Shown here piece after piece: positions 12,665-25,227 of a stretch of 64,000 nucleotides of DNA (the first letter of the stretch is position 1; each line of letters begins with the position of its first letter). Where the stretch lies: positions 106,281-170,280 of the forward strand of contig VWYX01000899.1 in NCBI GenBank assembly GCA_013396525.1, written 5' to 3'. This stretch comes from Chaetorhynchus papuensis (taxonomy: Eukaryota > Chordata > Aves > Passeriformes > Rhipiduridae). Both the position numbers and the translations under genes were made by a program. The notes below the pieces were generated by a model. It did not search any database, had not been told where the DNA came from, and saw only the letters and a program-made list of their open reading frames with translations.

Positions 12665-12716
12665 GGAGGTCTTAAGAGTCTTTTCCGTCCTAAACAATTC
12701 TGTGATTCTATGATAA
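12665..12716 (+). mobile_element. CR1 LINE 3' tail, very short
   Basis: GGAGGTCTTAAGAGTCTTTT and CCGTCCTAAACAATTCTGTG followed by ATTCTATGAT match the final ~50 bp of CR1, with a well-preserved 3' repeat. It lies ~180 bp from another CR1 tail in the same orientation. It may be an independent insertion, or the two may be parts of one rearranged element. The better preserved tail here favours an independent insertion. Confidence 0.8.
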
Positions 12717-15700
12717 TGGACATTCAGGAAGGTCCCCAATCTCTCCTTTCCCCTGCTAATAATTCTGGGAGGTTATTGCCTTAAAGCTGTTTGAGTTTAT
12801 TGTCTTGCATTGTAGTATTTCTTTGAATATGGGTGGAAGAAAGGGAGGGACACCACGGTGAGGGAACTTCAGGATGTGGAACTTTCAAAAACTGGGCTCT
12901 GTCCCTGGTTCAGGAGGTATTCTCTGGCCAAGACAGCACTCTTCACATCCTTAGGATGACGATAATATTCCTGGCTGGTAGTGGAACCCTTAATTGATCA
13001 ATATATGGAAGACACTACATTAATGCAAAGTTATTGTCCCCAGAAAATAAAGAAAGGCTAAAAATAGCACAGTACATTTTGACAGCGCTTTTGTTATTTT
13101 CTTTTTATGTTCAGTTCCTTTGAGTCTGTCTTTTTTCTCATTAGGAAAGCTTAATTACCATTTTCACTTTCATTTCATTACCGGGGCCAGGTTTTGGTGC
13201 TCTGTAGGCAGCCACTAATTGTTCAGTCCCCACATGAGATGAAGGCTTGTTGGAGCAAGGAGCACTGCAGGTGTGGATGGAACAGACCCTGCTCTGGATG
13301 GAGGCAGGGAATTAGAAAACTTCTCATTACAAGGCAGAGCTCTGGGATCCCAACCATAAAGAAAGGCAAAGGCTTTCTGAGGTAGCATTCCCTGCTTTTT
13401 AACGCTACCAGCTTGGACCAAAGCTCTTAAACTGCTTTGTTTTTCTATTGAAGCAATCCTGGGGTTGAAGAAGTGTCCTTAGATGTGTGCCCCCAAGCTG
13501 CTGGATGCCCATGTCCATAGGTTCCTGTATTAGTACAGCCTAGCAGAGAGTCTGTATGGAGGCATGGAAGAAGCTGACTGAGGAAATTCAACCTCCAGGT
13601 GCTCCTCTATGGAGCACGACGATGACCGGCTGTAGAGGATAAACAGAAAACATCAAGCTCTCCATCCTGCCCCCCCCCCTTTTTTTTCTTAAGTATATAA
13701 ATTTAACATAAAATTCTATCGAAATAATTTTTATATACTTTATATCACATTTGTATAAATAAATTTTATCATATTTTTATAATGTCATGTGAATTTTACA
13801 GAAAGCATTTCTGAAGGTCTGTGAAGGTTGCAGTGGCAGAAGAGGTGTTTGGGGAACAAGGCTGGAGGAGGAGGCAGCAAATAATGAACAGGAGGAAGAG
13901 GAGGAACCAAAACAGGAGCAGGAAGAGCAGAAGGGCTACTCCATCCTCCTGCCAGCCTGATTTCCAAATTCCTTCTCACCAGACAGGCTGCAGGTGTGGG
14001 GCACACCTGGTACCTTGCTAACACTGCTTCTATCAGTAGCAGATTCAAAAGTAAGGTAATAGCCTTGAAATTTAGGAGGCTGAACATGTGGCTTGGCTCC
14101 CCTCCTCTAGCTGTGAAGGGAAGTCCAGCCTGATGGGTGGAGTTATGTGTTAAATCTAAGTAAGGCTGGGAGGAAGGCTCAAGCTCTATGCACTGGTTAT
14201 CAGCATTAACACGTCCCTCTGCCATGGCTCATATTTCCAAGCAGCATCATGAGGGATGAAAAGGGAATTTAGTGGGGCCAGGGCACTGTCATTTACCTTT
14301 TGGGCATGGCCCCTGCTTATTTACATAGTGCTAGGGGCTGCCAGGAGCATGAAGATGGTGAGACTCAGAAGCCAGCCTTTATTTCAGCTTGTGAGACAAT
14401 CTCTCCCAAGTTCTTTGTAGCAGGCACCTCTTGAGTTGGAAGTCCCAAACAGCTTTGGGAAAGAGCTGAGATAAAGGAGGTTTGGGGGGTGTGATGGGCC
14501 TTGCCTTCATTTTCTTCTCAGCATTGCCCCGTGACACCGTTGGCAATGGAAGCTGCTAGCAGTGGGATGAATGACCTGTCTTCATCTGACAGACAGCACC
14601 TTGGAAGTTTTAACAGTACCATTAACAATTATGTGTGGGTGGATGGGAGTTTCCAGCCTGGAATGCTCTGTGCTGAAGAAGAAGCCGTGTGAAGCAGAAT
14701 TCTCTGCATGCGAATTACTCACGGTGTGAATAACTCTGGCTGAGCGTTGTTCTGCACACAGAAAGGCTGAAAACTTCGCTCCCCCCAAGCTCCTGCAATT
14801 GGTTTGGTGATAGGGGAGCATATTGAGGCTGTCACCTGGTATTCCTGACACACCTGAGGGCTCATATTGCAGTACAAAACTCCCTGGGGAGGGAATGGAT
14901 GAATGGGCAGATAAAAATGATCAAGGAATCTGTAATTCACACGTTTGAGGCAGGGTTCTCATTTTGCTTGCTTTGTTCTCTGCTAGACATTTGTAAAGAT
15001 AATTCTTTCTGAGAATGAAACCTCCTTTGACATTCCTGAAAGCTCCTACACCCAGAGCTCATTCTGGTTCTTGGCTTTTAGAGGCAACCACAACTATGCT
15101 ACAAATGAATGAAATCCCACAGATCTTTAGATCTCTCCAGTGGCCAGAGCTTTAAGCCTTAAAGCGCCTTGGACTACATATAAATGCTTTTGCCTTATCC
15201 CAAAATTGGCTCCTGCAAGAGCAGAAGGGGAAGTGTTTGTCCAAGCACTGGTGCCTCTTACAGTGATGATATAAATTAATTTCTAGCACCCACGTGGCTC
15301 TGATACCCAACAGAAGCTGAGTGCAGTCTACCTGAAACAGGTGGAGAATTTCTCAGCTCCTGACTCTGCAGAGGCAAGGAACAGTGCTCCTCTCAGTGCC
15401 TTTAGCTGTGTAACTCCCAGTCCTAGGCTTGAGTCTGGTTTTTCCTCAGCTTGGGGGTGAAACCAGCTGAACTGCTCAATATTTCCAGAGCATAAATCCA
15501 GCAGCGTGATTGGGAACATCTCTGCAACTGCAGTGTCAGTTTTTGAAAAGAAGAAATTCTTCTGGTGGGTTTTCCCTTTCCTGCTTGTGTGCTTTGTTTA
15601 CTGTTTGTTTGGGTTTTGCTTTGCTTTCTGATTTTTTTTTTCCTGTTAAGATAGCTAAGGAACTCTTTGAACAACTGCCTTCAATAGGGCTTCCCAAAAC

Positions 15701-16150
15701 TGGAGCATGGACTAGGTTCTGGAGTGTGGTTTTCACCCTTGGCCCTCAGAGCTGCTCTTCACCACCTCTGACAGTGTTTGCTTTGACTTCAATATGTCCA
15801 GGATCAAACCCAGAAGGAAGATGAAGAAGATTTAGACCATCTTCTGGGTAGTAGTGCCTTCCAGCATATCTCCCTCCCAACAGCCTGGGTGTTTTAGAAG
15901 AGAAATGAACCAAAGTAGGACTGAAGTAGGAATTGGAGGAAGTGAATGTGCATTTTTCCAAGCCTCTGGCAGGGCAAGCAGCAGGTTGTGCATATTTATT
16001 GATTACAATGTGCTCTACATCATAGGAGGGGGCATTCAGAGCTCAAGGTGGGCGTATTTATTTTGTCTGCTTCACAAATCAGCATGAATAAATATTAAGC
16101 AGTGGAAAGCAATTGGACTGCTGACAAGTTCTTTTTGCTTGCTTACATTC
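12717..16150. other. unique non-coding DNA, no gene seen
   Basis: No coding region is recognised. A frame of 146 codons on the minus strand (13785-14225) is Pro/Leu-rich and crosses a purine-rich (GGAGGA)-like patch at 13850-13925, so it is compositional. A C10-T8 tract at 13670-13687 is followed by about 110 bp of extreme AT richness (13690-13800). The remainder is plain intergenic-like sequence. Confidence 0.55.
13670..13800. repeat. C10/T8 tract and AT-rich low-complexity block
   Basis: A run of ten C and eight T opens a block that is almost entirely A and T (TATATAA, AATAATTTTTATATAC-type motifs). Polypyrimidine next to AT-rich DNA is prone to slippage and unwinding. No transposon ends are seen. 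Confidence 0.85.
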
Positions 16151-16157
16151 AGAAGGA

Positions 16158-16172
16158 GGGAGGGAGGGAGGG
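16158..16172 (+). repeat. (GGGA)4 microsatellite, canonical G-quadruplex motif
   Basis: Four GGG runs separated by single A loops (16158-60, 16162-64, 16166-68, 16170-72) satisfy the strict G3N1-7 rule. Single-base loops favour a stable parallel quadruplex. It lies about 60 bp from the decayed 3' tail of the TguSINE1 copy. Confidence 0.9.
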
Positions 16173-16229
16173 AGAGAGCCAGGCTGGGCTGTGAGCTCTG
16201 CACAGGTACAGAGGGGCTGAGGGCTTGGT

Positions 16230-16356
16230 GAAGACCACCTTGGAAGGGACACAGGAGGATCTTCAAGCCCACCTCTGAAGTGAATGGCCCATATGGGATT
16301 GAAGCCATGACCTTGGCATTATTAGCACCCTGCTCCGACCAATGGAGCCAATCTCA
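16230..16356 (-). mobile_element. TguSINE1-type SINE (tRNA-Ile head, CR1 tail)
   Basis: Read on the minus strand, positions ~16356-16284 are a degenerate tRNA-Ile. They include an A-box-like TTGGCTCCATTGG, the anticodon loop CTAATAA (anticodon AAT, in GGTGCTAATAATGCC), and a B-box-like GGCTTCAATCCC. The acceptor end GGGCCA is followed directly by a CR1-type 3' region (CTTGAAGATCCTCCTGTGTC then CCTTCCAAGG). A tRNA-Ile head joined to a CR1 tail is the structure of TguSINE1, a SINE mobilised by CR1 in passerine birds. The terminal ATTCTGTG repeats have decayed or been lost. It is not a functional tRNA gene: the D and T arms carry several mismatches and it continues into the CR1 tail. This is the most lineage-specific element in the window. 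Confidence 0.88.
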
Positions 16357-19300
16357 GGGTCATTTGTCACTGTAATGAATAAATCAGGCTCTGGATCCAT
16401 GGGAGGCCTTGGTAATTATTTTTGCTAGTTTTTGTTTGTTTTCTTTTGGCATCTTTTCAGCAGGAATCTAAATGATAAAACATCTGTCAGTACAGGAAAA
16501 TTGTAAAGGAGTCAGTTTTTGGGGTTTTTTTGTAGTTTGTCTAAACTGGAGGAAAAAAGTCCTTCCATTTGTATTACATACAAAATGTATGGTCTTTCAT
16601 TCTGCTCTGGAAGGATTTGCTTGAGGAATACAAAATATTACGTACCAACTGTTTGTGATAAATTTAATCCTCTCCCCAGCAGCAGCATTAGGGGCCTAAT
16701 TTGGATTTACAGCAAAGCCTAGATAGCGATTTTTTTTTTAGTGCAGCAGCATAAAAAGCCCCTCATGTGAATGAGAATCAGGCCCCTTGTGTCCCCACAG
16801 GTATCAGAGGACACTTGTGAGAGCTAAGAATTTAATTACCCAACATCTTCATTTTCTTAAGGATGTGTGGGGGTGTTGTCAGATCTGAGGTTGGGCAGAA
16901 GAGCCCCAGAACCCTTCAACTCCAAATCAGTGACTGGGAAGATCAGTCAGGATGTCTGGAGTCCTAAAGCTCTTTCAGGGAATAGCAGGCAGTGAGTTTT
17001 CTCCAGGATCCCTGCCCCATGTCCAACTGTCTTTAGGGGATCCCTAAGACAAGGTCTGTGGGAAGTTGCATCTTCTGGGGAAAAATGAACTTTTTTGTAA
17101 TGTAAAGCAGCCTCTCCATGTGATTTGCCAGATCCTTTCTAAATATGTGTGCAAACCCCACAGGCCACCACCTCCCTGATCCCACCTGTGGCAGGCTCCA
17201 GTGACTGCAGGACCAAGCCCTGAGCTCTGCTCTGCTCTGCTGTGCTGGGAGTAGCCAGGCTCTGAGGACATTCTGGAGGCAAGACTTGTCAGGAAAGGTA
17301 ATTTTTTTTTTTTTATGGGAGCAATTCACAGAGGTGAATAAAAGGGACAAGCTTTTAGAGCTCCTGGGTCCTTCTTCATGTCTGAAATAGGAGCAGCAAG
17401 AAACAAGCCAGGGAACTGAAACTCATAACTCTGGACACCGAACATCAGGGCCTCGATAGGGATATTGTTTTTACAGCACTTTATAATTCTTATCCCCTCC
17501 TCTCAGCTTACAGCTTCTTGTTAAACCAGCAATAAATTACCTGCTGCTCTCATTTTCTCTCTCCCTGTCATTCCCAGAGGACTGAATGACTTTTTTTCAC
17601 TTCTCCTCATGCTAAAAATGTTCCTCCTCCTCTTACCGGGTACCAAATACCTTTCCTCACCCAAGGTGTCGCCAAGTTAATGAATCAAATTAAAGCCTAA
17701 AATTAAATTGAGCAGTTATTCTCAGTTTGTACTTAGTGCTGCAGCCTGCATGCATCACCTAGGCCCAAAGATAGGGAGGTGTGTGTGCCTGAAAATCAGC
17801 TTGTTTCTCACTGCTTTAATAAAATGTACTATGATTAAATTGATTTTGTGCCACCCAAATAAAGCAGGCAGAATCCCCATGGTGATGGAGGATTGGCAGC
17901 CACGCTGGGAACTTTTCCTGGCATACAGAGCTGCTCTGTGATTTTGGGGTCTGTGAGGTTTTGGTGAGGGTGAGCAGCCCCTGGGGGGCTGTGGGTTGGC
18001 CTTGCACTGCCAACAACACGTGCAGAGGGTCTCATTTCCTAACGTGATCCCTTTGAACCACAGATTTTAATCACCACTGCTGGATCCATCCCGCTGTCAC
18101 TGCAGGGGTTTAGCCACTGGGCACAGGTGAATGAAGTGCAGAGCATCCCTGGGAATGAGCCTGGGAATGGCAGAGGGAGGCTCAGGTTTGAGCCAGCCCG
18201 TCTGGAAGGATCTGTTTCTCTTCATGAGGCCAGAGCTGTTGACTTGAATACTTCCTTTAAGACATTTGTTTTGATTTATTTTTTCCTTTCAAAACAACCT
18301 TTTAGGGACAAATTTAGCTCTGTGTGTTTAAAATAAATAAAGAGCACTTAAAGTGAAGAGTCACCACCTCACTTCAGTTAAATCAAACATCTCTGCTCAC
18401 TGAAAGTATTTGAGGGAGCCTGACGTTTCATTTCAGAAATCTTAAAAATATTTCTACAATTATTATTTTGGCTTAGCTACCGAACTGGAGAAAAGATTTA
18501 TTTGCACAGCTCTGATTAAGGCAGAAAGAAACTTAAATAAGTACTTTGATTAATTATGCCTCTATTCCCAGCTGAACAGAAGTGGGAATTCCAAGTCAAA
18601 GGAAAGTATTGCTTTTCTTTTCTCCACCACTTTGGTAAAAAGCTTTGAATATGCATGTATTCCCTTCCACTAGGGTAAGGCTTCTGCGTGCTGCTGGGAG
18701 CTGCTTCATGACATAAAAGTCATTTACATTTTGTCTGTCCCAGGTTTCAGAGGTGTATTAATAATAAACAAAAATAATGGCATTGCTTTTCCACACCCAC
18801 CCTGTTGTTTTCCACACCTCTTGCTCTCATTCCCAAATGTTTCCTTGGTGGTGTCCTGCCTGGGAGTCTGGAACAAGAGGGAGGGAAATAAGGGGTGCAG
18901 ATTTGAATACTGATAACAGTTCCGCTGAAAATTGCAATGTTTTGGTTAACGACAAAAGTGATTTTCCTTGGAAACGTGCCCTGAGCTTCTCTTTCCCCTG
19001 CCGTGGCCGCAGGTCCCCTGCTGCACCCTCTTTTCCCCTCTGCAGAAGGGGCAGGAGGGAATCTCTCAGAGGTGTGCAGCACACATGGGATGGGGAGACT
19101 GGAGCAGGGGGATGCCTGGATCTGGGAAGTTTTTGGAAGCTTTCTGGGGGTGGCAGGAGGAATCAAAATGTTAAATTCAAAAAATGTAGATGAAGAGCTG
19201 TGCCCAGCTGTTGGCACAGCTGGCTGTGCTCACGTCGTTCTGCCTGCAGGCAGCGGGGTTCATCAGGGAAACAAGAGCCCATCTCTCATGCAGGAATGCA

Positions 19301-22300
19301 AAGGCTCTGCTTGCCTCCTGCACTGTCTTTAAAACACATCTCAAATGACAAATGGCCAATCGATACAGGTATGGCTTTCTGTTTTTTTTTCCCCAAAACA
19401 TTGATCAATAGGTGTTGCAGCTGACTGCTGTCGAAGATGTGATTCACTGGGACTCTAACAAAAAGCTGAACCGTTCTGAAGTAATTTCTATTCTCCTTAA
19501 ATCGCATTTGAATTTCCCCTGAAGCAGCTGCTCGATGCTTGACCATTTCTCACAATCAGAGCTTTTTCACACAGAAAAGTGTCTCAAAGCCCTGCACTCC
19601 TTTCTGGCCCCAATCTCAGTGATATTCCTTCATGTGCATAATTCCACATTTTTAGTGGCTGGATCCAGAGGAGCAGGCTGTTGTCACAGAGATCCAAGAG
19701 AGAGCAGAGAGTTGTCATGGAAGAAAACACATTATTATGGCTTTTGTTCTCAGCATTGACTAGCCAAAACTTTTTTGGGTGGCATGAAAGAGCTGCTTTA
19801 CACACCTCAGTGCCTGTGGAACCTTGTCAGGAGAGCAAATTCCCTGCTTACTGTCGAGCAGTTCTGCTTCTTTAACACTTACAGGAGCAGGAATAGCATC
19901 ATTTTCCTTGAGACTGTTGAAAATAGGCACTGATAAGTACTTTGCAAGAAAAATGCCACTTTGTTTTCTGGATGTGATTGATAGAGGGTGACTACAATAA
20001 GTCTCAGTTCTCCTCCAAGAGAGATGTCCCTCCACGTCAGAAGTGCAGAGAAACTGAGGCAATAGAATGCCAGACAGAGGTGGACGTCCTGTGTGAGCAG
20101 CTCACAAATCCTCCTGATCCATCCTTTTCACCTGCCAGCCAAATTGCCGTCGTCAGGCACCAGGCAAATGTGACATTTTGTGACACTGAGCACTTGTGAG
20201 CACCCCTCTCACAAAAGGTGAGAAGAAAACCACAGACTGACAGTGGCTCGTGGCATCCCTTGCAGGGATAGGGCCCCACACTCCTGTCTTCCTTTCCAGA
20301 AACACAAAAAAAAGGGAGGTGCTGTGGTTTTATTTGAGAAGCCCAAGAAACAGGCCACTAATATCCCATAGGGAAAGAGGATCTCTTATTCACAATACAA
20401 AACTCACAGCTAGACCCCACACCCTTTCCTCACCACTCTCTCAGCGCAGGGAGGCACACGAGGAGGTGGTGATGGGATCAGATGGAGTGAGTGGCTGGGT
20501 ATAAATGGACAAATACTTTAACCAGCTGAGGAAATGGGCCCACGTGGTACCTTTTTTTAATGCACTGTGGTCCTGCACATCATTAAACCAGTGTATTTTA
20601 ACAATTCCACTGTAAATTTTGAAGGCTCTGACAACTGCAGCTCTGACAATCAGGAGCAGGCTGACCCAGCCTGAGATGTACTTGGTGTTTCTGCTGGTCT
20701 GCTTCCTGCCCCAGAGCTGGGAAAGCAAACAGGTTGAAGAGTGAACAGACAAATAATTCTGAATTTGGTGCTGATCCCTCTGGGTCTCTGTGCTGGTGAT
20801 GCACAGATGGGCTGACAGGCAATTTCAGGTTCAGTACTGATCTCTGCAGACCTCCATAAGCCAGCCAGCTAGATAAATAATTTCAGTTTCTCTGCTGATA
20901 CCCCTGAGTAAACAGATAGATTCACTTTCTGGCCCAGTCCCTCTAGCAGGCCAGTGGATAAGCAAACACAGGGACAGTTCAGGTCCTGCTGTGAGCTCTC
21001 ATGTCCTTTCAAATGTTGCTTTTGGCTGTGAGCAGATCCTTCACCCCCTCCCTTTGCTGAAGTGGAGTTACAGCTTTAGCTAGCAAGTTTGATTGAAAAA
21101 AACAAACTTTGTCCCATCTTGTACTGATGTAAATCAGCCATGCTGAGAATTACTGCCTTTATTTCAAGAACTGCTGATTTTTGGAAAGATCTGGTTGAAA
21201 GTAGAACAACATCTCCTCTATTGCTTCTGGCTCTTGTATAAGAACTCTTTGAATCAATAAAATGGTGTGCTTGCAGGAATTCCCCCTTCTATTTAACAAC
21301 CAAACATAGTGATGTTATTAATATGAGACACAGATTCAGTATGCTATTTAGGGGTTTTTCCTGGTTTTTTTTTTTTTACTACCCTCCTCCCTTTGGTGCT
21401 GTGGAGGAAATCCTTGGCTCTTGCTCCAGCCCCAGCTCATCTTTCCAATCCTGGCTGGTCTGAATCTACCTCCTTGTCCCTCAGAGCTTGGCTCAGGACA
21501 GTTTATGACTGGGGAGCCCCAACAGCCTCCCAGAGCTGTGACCTGCTCCTACTGCCCCATTTGTTTTTCTTTTATGTTTTTTTTTAAAGAATGTCTGTTC
21601 TCTTTTAAAATAGCTAATGAAAAACGTTTCACTAAGTGAAAAAAATCCAGATTATTTTGGCCTGGGACTGTGGGATCTGTGATGACCAGTGCACACTGCA
21701 ATTTGACCTCATGCCCATTCCTTTTTTTGTCTGTGAGGAATTCCCTGCATACATTTATCAGTCTCTCGTTTGGGAGAGAGAATAATGAGCAAGACAGAGT
21801 TGAAGTACACAGTACTTTCTCGGATATTTCCTGAGATCCTGACTCAGAAGGTCTTGATTCAAGAGGTCAAATTAACCAGCTTTGAATTGAAAAATAAATA
21901 TCTAGAAAAGGTGAGGTCTTTTCTGTGTCTTCTGGATCTGTGGTATCCAAGGAACCTCCTTTTCCTGCCTGATTCCCAAGGCTCTGTCATATCTTGACTC
22001 TAGGGATTGGGTCTTTATGAGAGAGACTAACAATCAGATGAGTTTATTACATACCGGTGATGCAGTGAAATTCAATTAATTTGTTTGCTCTGCTTCCCAG
22101 AATGAGAAATAGACACGGCATAAATGTGAACGATGCCACCACTATGGTTCCCTGTCAGCAGATAAATGCAATCTGATGATGTTTGCAAGTCACACCGTCC
22201 TTCCTTGCACACCCCTGGGTTCTGTGATGCTGCAGACGAGATGGGAGGACGCTCCACAGACACACCTTCCCTGGCAGAGTGCTGTTGGTTTTGCACAGCT

Positions 22301-23551
22301 GTGATGGAGAGGTGGTCTCTGTGTCCTGAGAAAACCTGCAGGAGGGACCATGAATGGAAAGTCAGAAAGCTGCTGTGTCCTTGGTCGAGGATTCTGGCAA
22401 GTTTAGCAGGATGAGACCCTGCCTGGCAGTATGGGACTGGTGTGTTACTGATGTGAGGGGGAAGATGGGTGGCGAGTTCAGAAAGAAAATCCCAGGAGGA
22501 GTCGGCCGGGAAAGGTCATCACTTAAATTGTTTTACTCCAGCTGTCAAATTCTCCTCAATAAAGAGTTTCTAATAGGTTTTTCCCAGAGGAGTGGAAATC
22601 TCTGTCCTTGTATTCATCCTGAAGGGGACAACTTGATAGCTTTGAGAATTGGCAGGCCATGACTTGAAGGTATTTGGTACAATTAAGTCCCTCTGCAGTC
22701 CGTGAAGTACCACAAATGCTGCAAGTCAGTCCAAGGTAAAAGTTCTTTTTCCCTTTTGTTCAGGTCCTTTTGGAAGAGAGAAAGTGGTGCTGGCACTGGG
22801 AATTTCCTCCAGTTCTCTAGCTTTTTGTTACATTTGCTGTTTTGTCTGATGTTCCTTCTCTTTCTCTGTCCCACATATCACAGATCTTTTTCTGCTCACC
22901 AGTGTTCCCTCATCCTTCTCCCTGGCCCCTAGGCATAACTTTCTCCACATAACTGGGCATACCCACCGTGATTCACAACTGACCTCACTTTTTGGACTGT
23001 CCCCAGCACTTGGCACCTCCCATCTGTATTAAACAGGACACACACTCACGATTTTCCACTGGCTCATCCATTAAAGGGGTGTTTGTCTCTACACCAGGGG
23101 CTCGCTCCTCCACTTTTTCTCCTGAAATAGCAGTAAGACTACAGGCTCTGGAGGTTTTGGAGATTTGGTGGCTGGGGAAGAGGGAAGAGAGAGGGAGAGA
23201 TGACTGGCAGGTCATGGAAATGTGGGTAGGGGTTGCCTGAATTCCCCTTAATTTTCAAATTGCAAAAGAAACAACACGTGAAGCCAAAAGGAGGAAGATG
23301 CAGAAACTATCAGGACATAAACCCCATCCAGCTTGTTCTGAGTTGGTGAAGCTCAAGCTGCAGGATGTTGTGAAAGCCAAGTGCTTACCTGGTTTCAAAG
23401 GAAATAGGATGTGAACCGAAGAGAAATCCTTTCAGGGTAAGTAAATGTGCAGAAACCATTTGTGGGCCAGGAGCCAGGCTGAAGGGGGCCTGAGATGGAG
23501 CCTCAGTAAAACTACAGCAGTTTGGAATGTAATGAAATCATTGTGATGCCT
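16357..23551. other. unique non-coding DNA up to assembly gap
   Basis: No host exon or transposon is recognised over about 7 kb. The paired frames at 18747-19217 (minus, 156 codons) and 18777-19193 (plus, 138 codons) are open on both strands over the same GC-richer DNA and resemble no known family. A degenerate tandem array occurs at 20745-20960. The block at 18430-18720 is AT-rich with TTAATTA motifs. Confidence 0.5.
20745..20960. repeat. degenerate minisatellite-like array
   Basis: Successive units share the order GAYARATAATTY...TTC...GCTGATCYC and start near 20745, 20812, 20870 and 20916, with unit lengths of roughly 45-66 bp. Copies are strongly diverged. It looks like an old tandem duplication rather than an active satellite. 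Confidence 0.5.
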
Positions 23552-23976
23552 NNNNNNNNNNNNNNNNNNNNNNNNNNNNNNNNNNNNNNNNNNNNNNNNN
23601 NNNNNNNNNNNNNNNNNNNNNNNNNNNNNNNNNNNNNNNNNNNNNNNNNNNNNNNNNNNNNNNNNNNNNNNNNNNNNNNNNNNNNNNNNNNNNNNNNNNN
23701 NNNNNNNNNNNNNNNNNNNNNNNNNNNNNNNNNNNNNNNNNNNNNNNNNNNNNNNNNNNNNNNNNNNNNNNNNNNNNNNNNNNNNNNNNNNNNNNNNNNN
23801 NNNNNNNNNNNNNNNNNNNNNNNNNNNNNNNNNNNNNNNNNNNNNNNNNNNNNNNNNNNNNNNNNNNNNNNNNNNNNNNNNNNNNNNNNNNNNNNNNNNN
23901 NNNNNNNNNNNNNNNNNNNNNNNNNNNNNNNNNNNNNNNNNNNNNNNNNNNNNNNNNNNNNNNNNNNNNNNNNNNN
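23552..23976. other. assembly gap (425 N)
   Basis: This is an unbroken run of N. Flanking sequences are ordinary and non-repetitive to the eye, so the missing content is unknown. Any open frame crossing it is an artefact. Confidence 1.
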
Positions 23977-24221
23977 AGGGCTCACCTCCCAGGAGAGGGC
24001 AAAAGTGTGCAGGAAAATGGGTGGTTCCTGGAAAATATTCCAGCACTGGCTCCAGACAAGCCCTTTGTGGCTGTTAGACCTTAGCAAAAATTTAACAGTG
24101 TAGTAGGGTAGTGGGAGAGAGCAGTGAACTGCTGTGATTTCAGCTGTCCAAGAATTAACTCAGCGTAGACACTACAGTTCCAGGAAAGCTGTCAGCAAGC
24201 AGTGGAAGCAAATAGGGAATT

Positions 24222-24241
24222 AAAAAAAAAAAAAAAAAAAA
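24222..24241. repeat. poly-A tract (20 A)
   Basis: An uninterrupted A run. No retrocopy body is recognisable upstream. Confidence 0.95.
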
Positions 24242-24442
24242 GTTCTCTGTTATCTGAGAGAGGACATGCAATCAGTTTAGAAGAGAATGACAGAACATCT
24301 TTTTTATATCTGACCTCTAAAAGCCCTGGAGTACACTGGCCAAGGAAGATTTAATTGTGTGCCAGCAGCACTGCTGGGAGAGAGTTAAGAAATTTCACCT
24401 GGAGCTGGGGGAACTTCTATAGCAGATTAAAGATAAAGGCGT

Positions 24443-24477
24443 AAAAAAAAAAGCAAGCAAGCAAGCAAGCAAAAAAA
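24443..24477. repeat. A10-(GCAA)5-A microsatellite
   Basis: Ten A, then five GCAA units, then further A. It is a likely length-variable marker. Confidence 0.95.
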
Positions 24478-25184
24478 TCCATCAACTAAATCACCAGAAA
24501 AAAAACCCACTTTTCTGACATTATGTTTTTGGAAGAGATTTTAACACCATCATAGCAGAAAATAAAGCACCCCCACAAACCTCCTGCACTTTAATGAAAT
24601 TACAGGAAATGGTAATCATGGTATAGAGTAAATAGATAGGAGTGGGGACTGCCTAAACTGCTGGAGCTAGAAAGCTATATTTTATTGCTCATGAACAGAG
24701 TATAAACTATCAGTAGTGACAATCCAAAGAGCAGCATGAATAATGAAATTTGCTTGAATTAATTTCAAGGAAGTCTTATTGAAATTAAACCCCAAAGTGC
24801 TGTGAGCAAGCTGTTGTGCTAGCCTGGGAAGCAGAATAGTTTTGAGAGTGTTTTAAAAGTGATGAGTGAGTGGGACAGGTTGGTTCAAACCAAAGGCAGG
24901 CTTTCTGCAAGCTGTAATCCAGCAGTGTGTCTTAGACTGAACCTTGGGCATTACTTAAAGAGTGAAAACTGACATGGATTTGTTGATGCAGAGATACATC
25001 TTGAGGTCTTTGTTTCACTAAACACACAGCCAAATGATGGCATCCATTCTCCAGAAGGTGCAAGCACCAGCTTCCTGCCCAAAGTTCTTGATTTGGGCCA
25101 GAAAGTAGTACTGACTTCAGAAAAAAAAACCCCAAAAGCTGAATCTGCCCACAATATAAACCGATTTTGCCAAAAAAACCCCCC

Positions 25185-25227
25185 AAAAACAAAACAAAAC
25201 AAAACAAGAAAAAAAAAAAAGAAAGAA
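25185..25227. repeat. (CAAAA)n and poly-A low-complexity tract
   Basis: Several CAAAA units run into an A/GAAA tract. Confidence 0.92.

Noticed and set aside
12132..12713. 193-codon plus-strand open frame
   Set aside because: It runs through two CR1 tails and ends inside the second; chance frame.
16284..16356. Functional tRNA-Ile gene
   Set aside because: Arms mismatched and joined to a CR1 tail; it is a SINE head.
18747..19217. Opposing 156- and 138-codon frames
   Set aside because: Mutually overlapping on both strands, no known protein; effect of stop-poor composition.
23432..24103. Frames of ~190-204 codons across the gap
   Set aside because: Made almost entirely of N; artefact.
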